Positions 27,796-35,983 of a stretch of 64,000 nt of DNA are shown in pieces. The position numbers and the translations under genes are program-made. The notes beneath the pieces were generated by a model. The model made no database searches and was not told the DNA's origin. It was given only the letters and a program-made list of their open reading frames with translations. Numbering within the stretch: position 1 is the stretch's first letter; each line of letters begins with the position of its first letter. Source of the stretch: Sphingobacterium alkalisoli (GTDB lineage Bacteria; Bacteroidota; Bacteroidia; Sphingobacteriales; Sphingobacteriaceae); assembly GCF_005049105.1 (NCBI RefSeq), contig NZ_SUKA01000010.1:62001-126000 (forward strand). Reading direction: 5' to 3'.

Positions 27796-28836
27796 ATGAA
27801 TAACGCTGTTTTTTCACAAAAGGAACGGAATATCATCATCCTCATTATTGTCCTTTTTCTCGGTGCTATACTGATGTATGCATTAAAGGGAATTTTTAGT
27901 GCTATTCTGGGAACGATGGTCATGTACACCCTATTTCGAAACCTCAATCGGTTTCTGATCGAAAACTGGCATTGGCCTAAGCCGCTTTCTTCGGTGTTTA
28001 TTATTATTATTTCCCTTTTCATCATTGTCCTTCCATTTGTAGGTATTGGCTCTATGCTTTTGAATAAAGCAAGGGAGCTACAAGATAATCCCGACTGGAT
28101 AAACAGTATTATTGATGCGATCAATACATTTGTCGGTGATAAGTTGGGCAAGCCCGACTTTCTAAAGGAGCAGCTTGAAGCCAGTGCAGCCTATGCCGGT
28201 GAACTGTTGACAGCCGTTTTGGGTATGGCGGCCAATATCTTTTTAGAAATATCTGTCATGTATTTTATCTTGTACTTTCTATTTGTCAATTACAAAGGCT
28301 TCGAAAATGGCATCGTTTTTTATATGCCTTTTGACGCGGAGAATGCAGTAGAATTTGGTAATGAGTTAAAAAACATTACCTATTCCAATATCGTCGGTCA
28401 GACCTTTATAGCGATTGTACAGGGGGGCTGTCTTGCGTTGGGATTTTGGATCTTTGACGTTTCGGATCCCCTATTTTGGGGTGTTATCTGCGCTATACTA
28501 TCGTTTATTCCACTTATAGGTCCGCCCCTGATTTTCGTTCCGGCGGCAATGATCCTGTTCGCCGAAGGTCAGAGTTGGCAAGCTGTTGGATTATTACTCT
28601 GGGGTTTTGGTCTAGTCATCAATATTGACAACGTATTAAGGCTTATAATTGCCAAAAAAATAGGCGATATCCATCCTATCATTACCGTAGTAGGGGTTAT
28701 TATCGGGTTGCCATTGTTCGGAATCATGGGATTAGTATATGGCCCCCTTCTTCTAGCCTACTTTTTAATAGCCGTAAAAATTTATAAAGCCAATAAGCGT
28801 TTGGCGCTAAAGCGAGATCAGTTGGAGCAGCATTAA
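27796..28836 (+). CDS. AI-2E family transporter
   Basis: 346 aa with about eight hydrophobic segments, matching the family once named PerM/YhhQ-like AI-2 exporters. GAILMYALKGIFSAILGTMVMYTL opens the first helices and VVGVIIGLPLFGIMGLVYGPLLLAYFL is the characteristic C-terminal block. Members transport small solutes or sodium/protons and only a few have been tied to autoinducer-2. Physiological substrate here is unknown. It converges with the phosphopantetheinyl transferase gene, with 5 bp between stop codons and no room for a separate terminator. Confidence 0.92.
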   Translation: MNNAVFSQKERNIIILIIVLFLGAILMYALKGIFSAILGTMVMYTLFRNLNRFLIENWHWPKPLSSVFIIIISLFIIVLPFVGIGSMLLNKARELQDNPDWINSIIDAINTFVGDKLGKPDFLKEQLEASAAYAGELLTAVLGMAANIFLEISVMYFILYFLFVNYKGFENGIVFYMPFDAENAVEFGNELKNITYSNIVGQTFIAIVQGGCLALGFWIFDVSDPLFWGVICAILSFIPLIGPPLIFVPAAMILFAEGQSWQAVGLLLWGFGLVINIDNVLRLIIAKKIGDIHPIITVVGVIIGLPLFGIMGLVYGPLLLAYFLIAVKIYKANKRLALKRDQLEQH

Positions 28837-28841
28837 TACGG

Positions 28842-29480
28842 TTATTCTACTACATATCCCAACATATAGGCGTTGAATTTTTCATAATGTACATGAAATT
28901 CATGCGCATCACTGTCCTTTTGTAGCACTAAGGTCATCACCCCTTGTGCCTTATAGTCAAATGGTTTTATGGTCATGTCATGCAGAAAAGAAACGCCTTT
29001 ATTCCCCTGCAACTTATAAACCGCCTCTTTGGCACACCAGCAGGCATATAGCTGTTCGACCTCATGTTTAGCGGAAATAAACGTAAGCTCTTCTGGTTTA
29101 AGAAATTTTTCTTTAATCCGCAGTACCTTGTCTTTTACGATTTCGAGGTCAATTCCACATTCCCCATTGGTACTGAGCATCACGCCCGCATAATCGAAAG
29201 AGTGGGTCAGCGAAATTTTATACGGGTAGTCTGGAAGGTAAGGCTTACCATTTGAATCTGAAGGGCAATTGATATATTCGCTCGTCTGTAATAAATAACG
29301 CAGCAGCACACGGGTAGCCAACCAATGCAACGTTCGTTTGCCTTTACCAAACTGCTGGAGCTTTGCTTTTTCATGTTCATCCAATTGAAGTTTCGCCAAG
29401 AGCTCTTGCGCATTTTCTTCAATCTTCCAAATTGCAAATTTGGTTGTGCTGTCTAGCTCTCTTAAATATACCAGTGCCAT
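28842..29480 (-). CDS. 4'-phosphopantetheinyl transferase superfamily protein
   Basis: 212 aa, Sfp-like length. The magnesium- and CoA-binding motifs are intact: GIDLEIVKDKV (with the metal-binding acidic pair) and CWCAKEAVYKLQG (the W/F-xxKEA signature). Transfers the phosphopantetheine arm to carrier proteins of fatty-acid, polyketide or peptide synthesis. The N-terminal half (LQLDEHEKAKLQQFGKGKRTLHWLATRVLLR) also fits the Sfp group. No synthase is nearby. A -7-like box ends only 3 nt before the start codon, so the message may be leaderless. Confidence 0.92.
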   Translation of the reverse strand: MALVYLRELDSTTKFAIWKIEENAQELLAKLQLDEHEKAKLQQFGKGKRTLHWLATRVLLRYLLQTSEYINCPSDSNGKPYLPDYPYKISLTHSFDYAGVMLSTNGECGIDLEIVKDKVLRIKEKFLKPEELTFISAKHEVEQLYACWCAKEAVYKLQGNKGVSFLHDMTIKPFDYKAQGVMTLVLQKDSDAHEFHVHYEKFNAYMLGYVVE

Positions 29481-29483
29481 AGA

Positions 29484-29515
29484 TAAATGTAAACAGTAAA
29501 AAGGGAAATGGCAAC
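29484..29515 (-). promoter_or_regulatory. Promoter of the phosphopantetheinyl transferase gene
   Basis: GTTG (29515-29512), 20 nt, TACATTTA (29491-29484), one base off the consensus; the box ends 3 nt before the ATG. Confidence 0.55.
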
Positions 29516-29716
29516 ATTAAATTTAAAAACATGTTATACATGAATTGTGGGCTTTTGTTTATTTAAGGTTAATTGATGGGATTAAAGGCAGGTTTATTTT
29601 AATCAAATTTATTTTGTCGCTTGCCCGCGACAGGGGCCTTCTTTTTATTCATATGTGTTTATTTTTTGTATGAATGAGGGCTACGCCGTTTACCTTAAAA
29701 AAAGAAGCAAAAAGTC

Positions 29717-29782
29717 GTCGCTGTACCCATTTGCCAAAGTGGTCCGTGCTTCCTCCTGCAAAAGGCAAATGGCTAAGGCGAC
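29717..29782. repeat. Two-tier inverted repeat
   Basis: GTCGC/GCGAC outer arms (29717-29721, 29778-29782) and CCATTTGCC/GGCAAATGG inner arms (29727-29735, 29764-29772), with matching 5-nt internal loops. Looks like a dispersed structured repeat; genome copies cannot be checked here. Confidence 0.55.
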
Positions 29783-29878
29783 ATTTATCGGTGATGAAAG
29801 GATAGTGCTTTATTCTTAAATATTAGTTTAAACTTTAGCTGAATTTAAAAGGACGACCTAGGTCGATGTAGCGTTAAG

Positions 29879-29955
29879 AAAGCTTTTGGATTTGCGTTAA
29901 GAACAGATCTACGAAGTGCAACGGCTCAGATCTGTTTAGTAAATCCAAAAGCTTT
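29879..29955. repeat. Nested 77-bp inverted repeat
   Basis: Perfect 15-bp outer arms (29879-29893, 29941-29955) and perfect 8-bp inner arms ACAGATCT/AGATCTGT (29903-29910, 29928-29935). The decamer GCGTTAAGAA occurs twice on the left side (29871-29880 and 29894-29903). Could be a MITE remnant or a strong RNA hairpin. Confidence 0.6.
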
Positions 29956-29987
29956 TAGCATAACATTGACCAAGTCTTGACTCTTTG

Positions 29988-30013
29988 CTCCTTTCTCGTC
30001 AAGGAGAAAGGAG
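29988..30013. repeat. Short hairpin CTCCTTTCTC/GAGAAAGGAG
   Basis: Perfect 10-bp arms with a 6-nt loop, followed by a G/C-richer stretch. No T-run follows, so it is not a clear terminator. Confidence 0.5.
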
Positions 30014-30111
30014 AAGCCCTGCCACGGCTAGTGGCGGAAAGGTAAGGCGGTGGACCAGACTCAAAAAATATCGAATTTAAAACTTCATTAAAACCCCTTA
30101 TTGATTTTAAA

Positions 30112-30144
30112 AGTTGCTTGGATTCAAGTAATAACGTATTTTTG
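30112..30144 (+). promoter_or_regulatory. dcd promoter
   Basis: AGTTG (30112-30116), 20 nt, TATTTTTG (30137-30144): good fit in both boxes and spacing. Start expected near 30149, 32 nt before the ATG. Confidence 0.65.
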
Positions 30145-30180
30145 AAAACTTTCTGGCGCGGCTAGTTATTAAATTATCAT

Positions 30181-30717
30181 ATGATCTTATCAGACAAGCG
30201 AATATTAGAAGAAATAGAAAAAGGAACGATTGTTATTGAACCATATGATCGTACGTGTTTAGGTACAAATTCTTATGATGTGCATCTAGGAAAGCATCTG
30301 GCAACCTACAGGGATCGTGTTTTAGATGCTAAGAAGCACAATGAAATAGATCATTTCGAAATCCCGGAAGAAGGCTTTGTACTACAGCCTAATACCTTGT
30401 ATCTGGGTGTAACATTAGAATATACCGAGACCCATGCCCATGTTCCTTTTTTAGAGGGGAAATCCAGTACAGGCCGATTGGGTATTGATATCCATGCCAC
30501 TGCCGGAAAAGGAGATGTCGGCTTCTGTAATACCTGGACACTCGAAATTTCGGTTGCACAACCTGTTCGTATATACGCGGGTATGCCTGTCGGTCAGTTG
30601 ATTTACTTTGCTGTTGAAGGAGAGATCGAGACGCTATATAACACAAAAGGCAATGCCAAATACAATAGCAAAACCGTGCGTCCGGTAGAAAGTATGATGT
30701 GGAAGAATTCGTTTTAA
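30181..30717 (+). CDS. dcd: dCTP deaminase
   Basis: 178 aa, normal length. EGKSSTGRLGIDIHATAGKGDVGF contains the family active-site region with the catalytic glutamate and the triphosphate-binding serines/arginine; GMPVGQLIYFAVEG is the C-terminal motif. It deaminates dCTP to dUTP for thymidylate synthesis, as a homotrimer in the cytoplasm. It is transcribed alone from its own promoter and converges with prfB; a weak inverted repeat lies between them. Confidence 0.96.
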   Translation: MILSDKRILEEIEKGTIVIEPYDRTCLGTNSYDVHLGKHLATYRDRVLDAKKHNEIDHFEIPEEGFVLQPNTLYLGVTLEYTETHAHVPFLEGKSSTGRLGIDIHATAGKGDVGFCNTWTLEISVAQPVRIYAGMPVGQLIYFAVEGEIETLYNTKGNAKYNSKTVRPVESMMWKNSF

Positions 30718-30748
30718 ACAAGAAACATGAATAGATGGAATAAAGACT

Positions 30749-30792
30749 AAAGGAACGAAGAAAGTTTTTCAATCCTTTATCCTTGTTCCTTT
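30749..30792. terminator. Weak hairpin between dcd and prfB
   Basis: AAAGGAAC (30749-30756) and GTTCCTTT (30785-30792) can pair across a 28-nt loop. Position between convergent genes suits a bidirectional terminator, but the stem is weak. Confidence 0.35.
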
Positions 30793-30807
30793 TATCCTTG
30801 TTCAATA

Positions 30808-31891
30808 CTAGCCACCAAATTCCATCAGATAGGATTTCAAGAATTCATCCAGATCCCCGTCCAGTACCCCTTGCGTGTTGGAGGTTTCCGTGCCGGTTCG
30901 TAAATCTTTAATCAATTTATAAGGATGCAATACATAATTACGTATTTGTGATCCCCATTCAATTTTCTTTTTAGACCCTTCAATAGCTGCGCTAGCCTCT
31001 GCACGTTTGCGCATTTCAATCTCGTACAACTGCGATTTTAAGAGCCTTAGTGCATTTTCTTTGTTCTGAAGCTGTGATCGGGATTCTTGATTTTTGATAA
31101 TAATACCTGTCGGTTTGTGATGAAGACGTACTGCTGTTTCGACTTTGTTTACATTCTGTCCACCAGCTCCTCCGGCACGAAAAGTATCCCATTCGATTTC
31201 GGAATCTTTAACATCGATCTCAATATTATTATCTACTAGCGGATATACGTATACCGATGCAAAAGAAGTGTGTCTTTTGGCGTTGGAGTCAAAGGGCGAA
31301 ATACGTACAAGGCGATGAACCCCATTTTCGCCTTTTAGGTAACCATAGGCAAAATCGCCCGATAACTGCAACGTTACTGATTTTATACCGGCAACATCGC
31401 CCTCTTGGTGATCCTGTTCCGTTACTTTACAGCCATGCCTTTCTCCCCACATGATATACATACGCATGAGCATTGCTGCCCAGTCACAGCTCTCCGTACC
31501 ACCTGCACCAGCCGTGATCTGTAAGATGGCGTCCAATTGATCCTCCTCTGCACTGAGCATGTTTTTAAATTCGAGGTCTTCGACATGAGCCAGCGCAATC
31601 TGGTACTGCTCCTCGACTTCCTGCTCCGTAGCATCGCCTGCCTGGAAAAATTCGTACAAAACGTTGGTGTCGTCTACAGCCGAGGAAACCTCATCGTACT
31701 GATCGGTCCATACTTTGGTGATCTGAATCGCGCGTAAGATGACCTCCGCTGCTTTAGAATCGTCCCAAAAGTCGGGCTGTAGGGTGATTTCAGTTTGTTC
31801 CGCTATCTCCTCTTTTTTGGCATCTATGTCAAAGATGCCTCCTCAGGGCCGTCACTCTGTCCCTCAAGTCTTGAATATGTTCTTTTGTCAT
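30808..31891 (-). CDS. prfB: Peptide chain release factor 2, with programmed +1 frameshift
   Basis: Starts at the ATG at 31891 and reads 20 codons to CTT followed by an in-frame TGA (31831-31829). A +1 shift that skips one T continues in the long frame to 30808, giving 360 aa, the normal RF2 size. Reading only the long frame would give a false 283-aa product starting at a TTG. RF2 recognises UGA/UAA stop codons: the SPF anticodon-like loop (RISPFDSNAKRHTSFASV) and the GGQ motif (RAGGAGGQNVNKVETAVR) are intact. The UGA at the shift site is itself a substrate of RF2, so RF2 levels feed back on frameshifting. A -7 box (TACATTTG, 31903-31896) ends 4 nt before the ATG. Confidence 0.95.
31828..31843 (-). 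promoter_or_regulatory. prfB frameshift site with internal Shine-Dalgarno
   Basis: On the minus strand: AGGAGG (31843-31838), CAT, then CTT-TGA-C. The 3-nt spacing between the SD-like block and CTT equals that of the classical E. coli prfB site. Confidence 0.92.
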
Positions 31892-31895
31892 AACG

Positions 31896-31903
31896 CAAAT
31901 GTA
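31896..31903 (-). promoter_or_regulatory. prfB -7 box
   Basis: TACATTTG on the minus strand, 4 nt before the ATG; implies a leaderless or nearly leaderless message. No TTTG at the -33 distance. Confidence 0.45.
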
Positions 31904-31945
31904 AACAGTACAACCTGAAAACTAGCATAAACTGCTCAGAATTCT

Positions 31946-31953
31946 TATCTTTG
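31946..31953 (+). promoter_or_regulatory. pgi -7 box
   Basis: TATCTTTG fits the -7 consensus, 18 nt before the pgi start; the -33 element is unclear. Confidence 0.45.
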
Positions 31954-31971
31954 GATTAAACAGAATCAAAT

Positions 31972-33618
31972 ATGCTACCATCCATCAATTTTACAGAAAC
32001 CCCAGCCTACAAGTACCTGGCAGATCATTATATCACCATCAGCGAAAAATCCATCGCGCAACTTTTTCAAGAAGACCCTCTGCGTTTTGAAAATTATTCC
32101 GTGCAGCTGAATGATATCCTTCTAGATTATTCCAAGAATAGAATCAATGCCGAAACATTTGCATTACTGATGCAATTAGCGCGCGAATGTCAATTGGAAA
32201 AGGCGATCCAGGCGATGTTTTCAGGCGAAAAAATAAATGTTACCGAAGGGCGGCAGGTATTGCATACCGCTTTGCGTAATCAATCCGGAGAGCCCGTTAT
32301 CGTAGATAATGAAGATGTGATGCCGAAAGTAAAAGCGGTAAAAGCGCAGATGAAAGCCTTTTGCGAGCAGATCCATTCTGGAGCGTGGAAAGGCTATACC
32401 GGACAAGCGATTACAGATGTTGTTAATATCGGTATTGGTGGCTCGGATTTGGGGCCCGTTATGGTGACAGAAGCGTTAAAATCGTATAAAACACACCTCA
32501 ACGTTTCCTTTGTTTCCAATGTAGATGGCACCCATATCGCAGAAACGCTGAAGGGGCTCAACCCAGAAACAACCCTCTTTCTAGTCGCATCAAAAACATT
32601 TACCACGCAAGAGACCATGGCAAATGCCCAGACGGCAAAAGATTGGTTCCTTAAGTCCGGAGCGACGGAAGCCGATGTAGCCAAGCATTTTGCCGCTTTG
32701 AGTACAAATGAAAAAGGTGTCTCGGCATTCGGTATCGATCCAAAGAACATGTTTGAGTTTTGGGACTGGGTAGGCGGCCGTTATTCCCTATGGTCTGCCA
32801 TCGGTCTTTCTATTGCACTCTCGATCGGGTTCGACAATTTTGAAGAGGTATTACAAGGTGCTTACGAAGCAGACACACATTTTCAAGAGGCCCCTTTTGA
32901 GGAAAATATACCCGTGATATTAGCGCTATTGGGCATCTGGTACAATAATTTTTTCGGAGCCGAAAGTCACGCCATATTGCCCTATGACCAATATTTACAT
33001 CGTTTCGCAGCTTATTTCCAGCAAGGAGATATGGAAAGTAACGGCAAGTATATAGACCGAAATGGCAACAGGGTAGATTACGAAACCGGACCTATTATTT
33101 GGGGAGAACCTGGTACCAACGGGCAGCATGCATTCTACCAGTTAATCCACCAGGGAACAAAACTGATCCCCTGCGATTTCATTGCGCCAGCCATTTCACA
33201 TAATCCCCTCGGCAATCACCATCAATTGTTGTTATCTAACTTTTTTGCACAGACCGAAGCATTGATGAACGGTAAGAGTGAGGAAGAAGTCGTCGCCGAA
33301 CTCGAGCAAGCAGGCAAATCAGAAGCGGAAATAGAGAAATTAAAAAACTATAAGGTGTTCGAGGGCAATCGTCCAAGTAATTCCTTTTTGATCAAGAAAA
33401 TTACGCCACGAACTTTAGGAACAATGATCGCATTTTATGAGCATAAGATCTTTGTTCAGGGTATAATCTGGAATATTTTCAGCTTTGACCAATGGGGAGT
33501 AGAGTTAGGGAAGCAGCTGGCAAATAGAATATTGCCCGAATTGGAGAGTGATACAGCGATTTCAAGTCATGATAGCTCTACCAACGGATTGATCAATCAA
33601 TACAAGGCCTGGCGCTAG
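31972..33618 (+). CDS. pgi: Glucose-6-phosphate isomerase
   Basis: 548 aa, the long E. coli-like form. The sugar-phosphate site GIGGSDLGPVMVTEAL, the SIS motif VASKTFTTQETMANA, the signature with catalytic glutamate GEPGTNGQHAFYQLIHQGTK and QYLHRFAAYFQQGDMESNGK are all present. Interconverts glucose-6-phosphate and fructose-6-phosphate in glycolysis and gluconeogenesis. Divergent from prfB and followed by a strong bidirectional terminator. Confidence 0.98.
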   Translation: MLPSINFTETPAYKYLADHYITISEKSIAQLFQEDPLRFENYSVQLNDILLDYSKNRINAETFALLMQLARECQLEKAIQAMFSGEKINVTEGRQVLHTALRNQSGEPVIVDNEDVMPKVKAVKAQMKAFCEQIHSGAWKGYTGQAITDVVNIGIGGSDLGPVMVTEALKSYKTHLNVSFVSNVDGTHIAETLKGLNPETTLFLVASKTFTTQETMANAQTAKDWFLKSGATEADVAKHFAALSTNEKGVSAFGIDPKNMFEFWDWVGGRYSLWSAIGLSIALSIGFDNFEEVLQGAYEADTHFQEAPFEENIPVILALLGIWYNNFFGAESHAILPYDQYLHRFAAYFQQGDMESNGKYIDRNGNRVDYETGPIIWGEPGTNGQHAFYQLIHQGTKLIPCDFIAPAISHNPLGNHHQLLLSNFFAQTEALMNGKSEEEVVAELEQAGKSEAEIEKLKNYKVFEGNRPSNSFLIKKITPRTLGTMIAFYEHKIFVQGIIWNIFSFDQWGVELGKQLANRILPELESDTAISSHDSSTNGLINQYKAWR

Positions 33619-33633
33619 GAATAGGATTATCGT

Positions 33634-33683
33634 AAACAGAAAAAACCTTCAACGCGTAATCGTGTTGAAGGTTTTTTCTGTTT
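33634..33683. terminator. Strong bidirectional terminator between pgi and the S41 protease gene
   Basis: A perfect 20-bp stem (33634-33653 and 33664-33683) with a 10-nt loop and an A-run on one arm matched by a T-run on the other, so it works in either direction between convergent genes. Confidence 0.9.
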
Positions 33684-33693
33684 ATAAGCAATA

Positions 33694-35811
33694 TTACTTG
33701 CTAAGACTGGCTAGTGGAATAAAATCCGACATCACGTTCAAACTTTCGTCCAGTAGGAAGTCAAATTCTACTTTCGGCTGCGGTTCGCCCTCTTTCCAAA
33801 GTGGAAGCCCACGCAGTTCCAGTACTTTATTGATGCGCGCCCTATTTTTGGCCATGCTATCATCGCGTTCCTTTTTTAGTTTTATCTCGTTCAGGCTAAT
33901 TTGAGGCACTGCTTCATCTTTATTAAACTCTTCAATATCTTCCAGCAAGAATTTATATTCCGGCGATTTTGCCATACGCGCCTGATGCGCAGCATTCAGT
34001 TTTTGAATCGTTGTCGTAAGATCCCCAACTTTAGCATATGTCGTCGTCTTTATCTGATCCCAAGGCAAGGCCGATGGCTCTGAGCTTTCGCCAAACTTCT
34101 CAGCAGAATACTGCGTCGGAAAGATCACATCAGCATCTACCCCCCTATGTTGTGTACTACTACCATTTACGCGGTAAAATTTACCCATCGTAATATTGAT
34201 CTGACCAAATTCCGGCGCACCATTAGGAACATCCGGATCGCCTCCAGCAGCCTTCATCAATAACCTGTTTGTCGGACTGATAAAACGTGCCATTTCAATA
34301 GCCGATTGTACCGTTCCTTTTCCATAGGTCGTGGAACCTAAGATAACACCCCGGCCATAATCCTGAATCGCACCAGCAAAAATTTCAGATGCAGACGCCG
34401 AGAACCTGTTGATAATCACGCCGAACGGACCGCTCCATTTTACGCCACTTTCGGTATCACTCTCCACTTGCACCCGGTTACGGGCATCACGTACCTGCAC
34501 GACAGGGCCTTTATCAATGAATAATCCTGTCAGCTCGATAGCCTCCTGGAGCGAGCCTCCGCCGTTATTACGTAAATCCAGTACCACAGCATCCACTTTC
34601 TCGTCGTTCAGGCTGTCCAAAATTAATTTCACATCCCGTGTAGTACTCTTATAGTCAGGATCACGCTTACGGTAACCCTCAAAATCAATATAGAATTTAG
34701 GCAAGGTGATCACCCCCACTTTATAGGATTTGCCATCTTCACCCCGAACGGTTTTGACCGATTTTTGAGCAGACTCTTCCGCGATCACAATCTTTTCACG
34801 CGTTAAAGCAATGATTTTCGGTTGTGCGGTGAGCTCTTGCCCTGCCGGAAGTATTTTTAAACGTACGACAGTACCCTTAGGGCCTTTGATTTTCGCTACC
34901 GCTGCATCCAAGCGCCAGCCGATAATATCTTCGAATTCACCATCATCCTGAGCTACCCCGATGATACGGTCATCCATTTCCAAACGTTTGTCTTTAAAGG
35001 CAGGGCCTCCGGCAATGATTTCCTTGATCGTTACCATCTCATTTTCCATCTGAAGACGTGCGCCGATTCCCTCAAGCGTGTTGGACATACCTTCGTTAAA
35101 AGCTTGGGCGAAAGAAGGATTATAATACGTCGTGTGTGGATCTACAGCATCCGTTAAGGAAGTCATAATCAACTGAAAAGCATCGTTCGAGTTCGTCTTC
35201 TTAGCCTGCGAGATCAAGTTGTTGTAACGTTTGCGGAGCGTCTCTTTGTGCTTATCCTGGTCGGCATCTTTGTCTGTGCTAGTCAGGCGAAGATTTAACA
35301 AGTCATATTTAACGCGTTTTCGCCATTGGTCTTTCAGCTCCTCTTCCGATTTAAACCAATCCAGTTTCTCTCTAAAGTTAGAGTAGTTCTCTTCGATGGT
35401 AAAATCATGGGGAGCATCTATCTGTGTCAGTGCGTATTCCATACATTGGAGATAACGCTGTGAATAGATATTAAAAATAAGAAAGGATGCCGATAAATCA
35501 CCGTCCCGGAAATCCTGACTGATGGTGTGTTTATACTGTTGAAGACCGTCGATATCCGCTTGGATAAGGTAGGTTTTACCTTGATCTACCGACTTTATCA
35601 AATTGTCGAAAACGATGGCAGATACCGAATCGCTCATAGGTACCTTCTTATAGCTATGGTTTTCCAGCAGCATAGCCACTTCTTTAGCGATCACCTCATG
35701 TTGTACTGTAGGAACTAAGTTTATCCCTCCCTCTTCCAACTGCACGCGTGGTTTAGATCCACATGCCACCACAGAGATCAAGGCTAAACAAAAAATTAAA
35801 TTTTTAAACAT
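33694..35811 (-). CDS. S41 family carboxy-terminal processing protease (Prc/Tsp-like lipoprotein)
   Basis: 705 aa from the ATG at 35811 (MFKNLIFCLALISVVAC, a lipobox cysteine near residue 17); an in-frame ATG at 35835 with an AAGAAG block just upstream is an alternative. After an N-terminal helical region a PDZ domain lies around residues 235-330 (GIGARLQMENEMVTIKEI), then the S41 catalytic core with VVLDLRNNGGGSLQEA, the nucleophile serine in RFSASASEIFAGAIQDYGRG and the lysine in TTYGKGTVQ. The C-terminal tail (DUF3340-like) completes a Tsp/Prc protein. It degrades or trims periplasmic proteins and can affect peptidoglycan hydrolase levels. Transcribed away from pgi. Confidence 0.93.
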   Translation of the reverse strand: MFKNLIFCLALISVVACGSKPRVQLEEGGINLVPTVQHEVIAKEVAMLLENHSYKKVPMSDSVSAIVFDNLIKSVDQGKTYLIQADIDGLQQYKHTISQDFRDGDLSASFLIFNIYSQRYLQCMEYALTQIDAPHDFTIEENYSNFREKLDWFKSEEELKDQWRKRVKYDLLNLRLTSTDKDADQDKHKETLRKRYNNLISQAKKTNSNDAFQLIMTSLTDAVDPHTTYYNPSFAQAFNEGMSNTLEGIGARLQMENEMVTIKEIIAGGPAFKDKRLEMDDRIIGVAQDDGEFEDIIGWRLDAAVAKIKGPKGTVVRLKILPAGQELTAQPKIIALTREKIVIAEESAQKSVKTVRGEDGKSYKVGVITLPKFYIDFEGYRKRDPDYKSTTRDVKLILDSLNDEKVDAVVLDLRNNGGGSLQEAIELTGLFIDKGPVVQVRDARNRVQVESDTESGVKWSGPFGVIINRFSASASEIFAGAIQDYGRGVILGSTTYGKGTVQSAIEMARFISPTNRLLMKAAGGDPDVPNGAPEFGQINITMGKFYRVNGSSTQHRGVDADVIFPTQYSAEKFGESSEPSALPWDQIKTTTYAKVGDLTTTIQKLNAAHQARMAKSPEYKFLLEDIEEFNKDEAVPQISLNEIKLKKERDDSMAKNRARINKVLELRGLPLWKEGEPQPKVEFDFLLDESLNVMSDFIPLASLSK

Positions 35812-35983
35812 ATGTAACGTAGTATTAATTGTCATTCTTCTTGCAAAATTCTCTCCAAATTCTGAAAGGGCTAAATTTAGTTAAAAAAATGTCAAGCTTA
35901 TATCTGCTTAACGTAATAAATTACTAAAATGTGTCAATTCACTTGTAACTTTCGTAGTACGCCCGGATTGTGGGGTGCCTTGC

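Larger units (their letters stand above)
29481..30180. other. 700-bp gap rich in inverted repeats
   Basis: No gene is seen. From left to right it holds a small GCCC/GGGC hairpin around 29622-29636, a two-tier inverted repeat (29717-29782), a 12-bp palindrome (29854-29865), a 77-bp nested inverted repeat (29879-29955), a 10-bp hairpin (29988-30013) and the dcd promoter. The density of structures suggests accumulated small repeat elements. Confidence 0.6.

Noticed and set aside
30808..31659. A 283-aa prfB product starting at an internal TTG
   Set aside because: It lacks the RF2 N-terminal domain; the upstream 20 codons plus CTT-TGA-C frameshift site restore a normal 360-aa protein.
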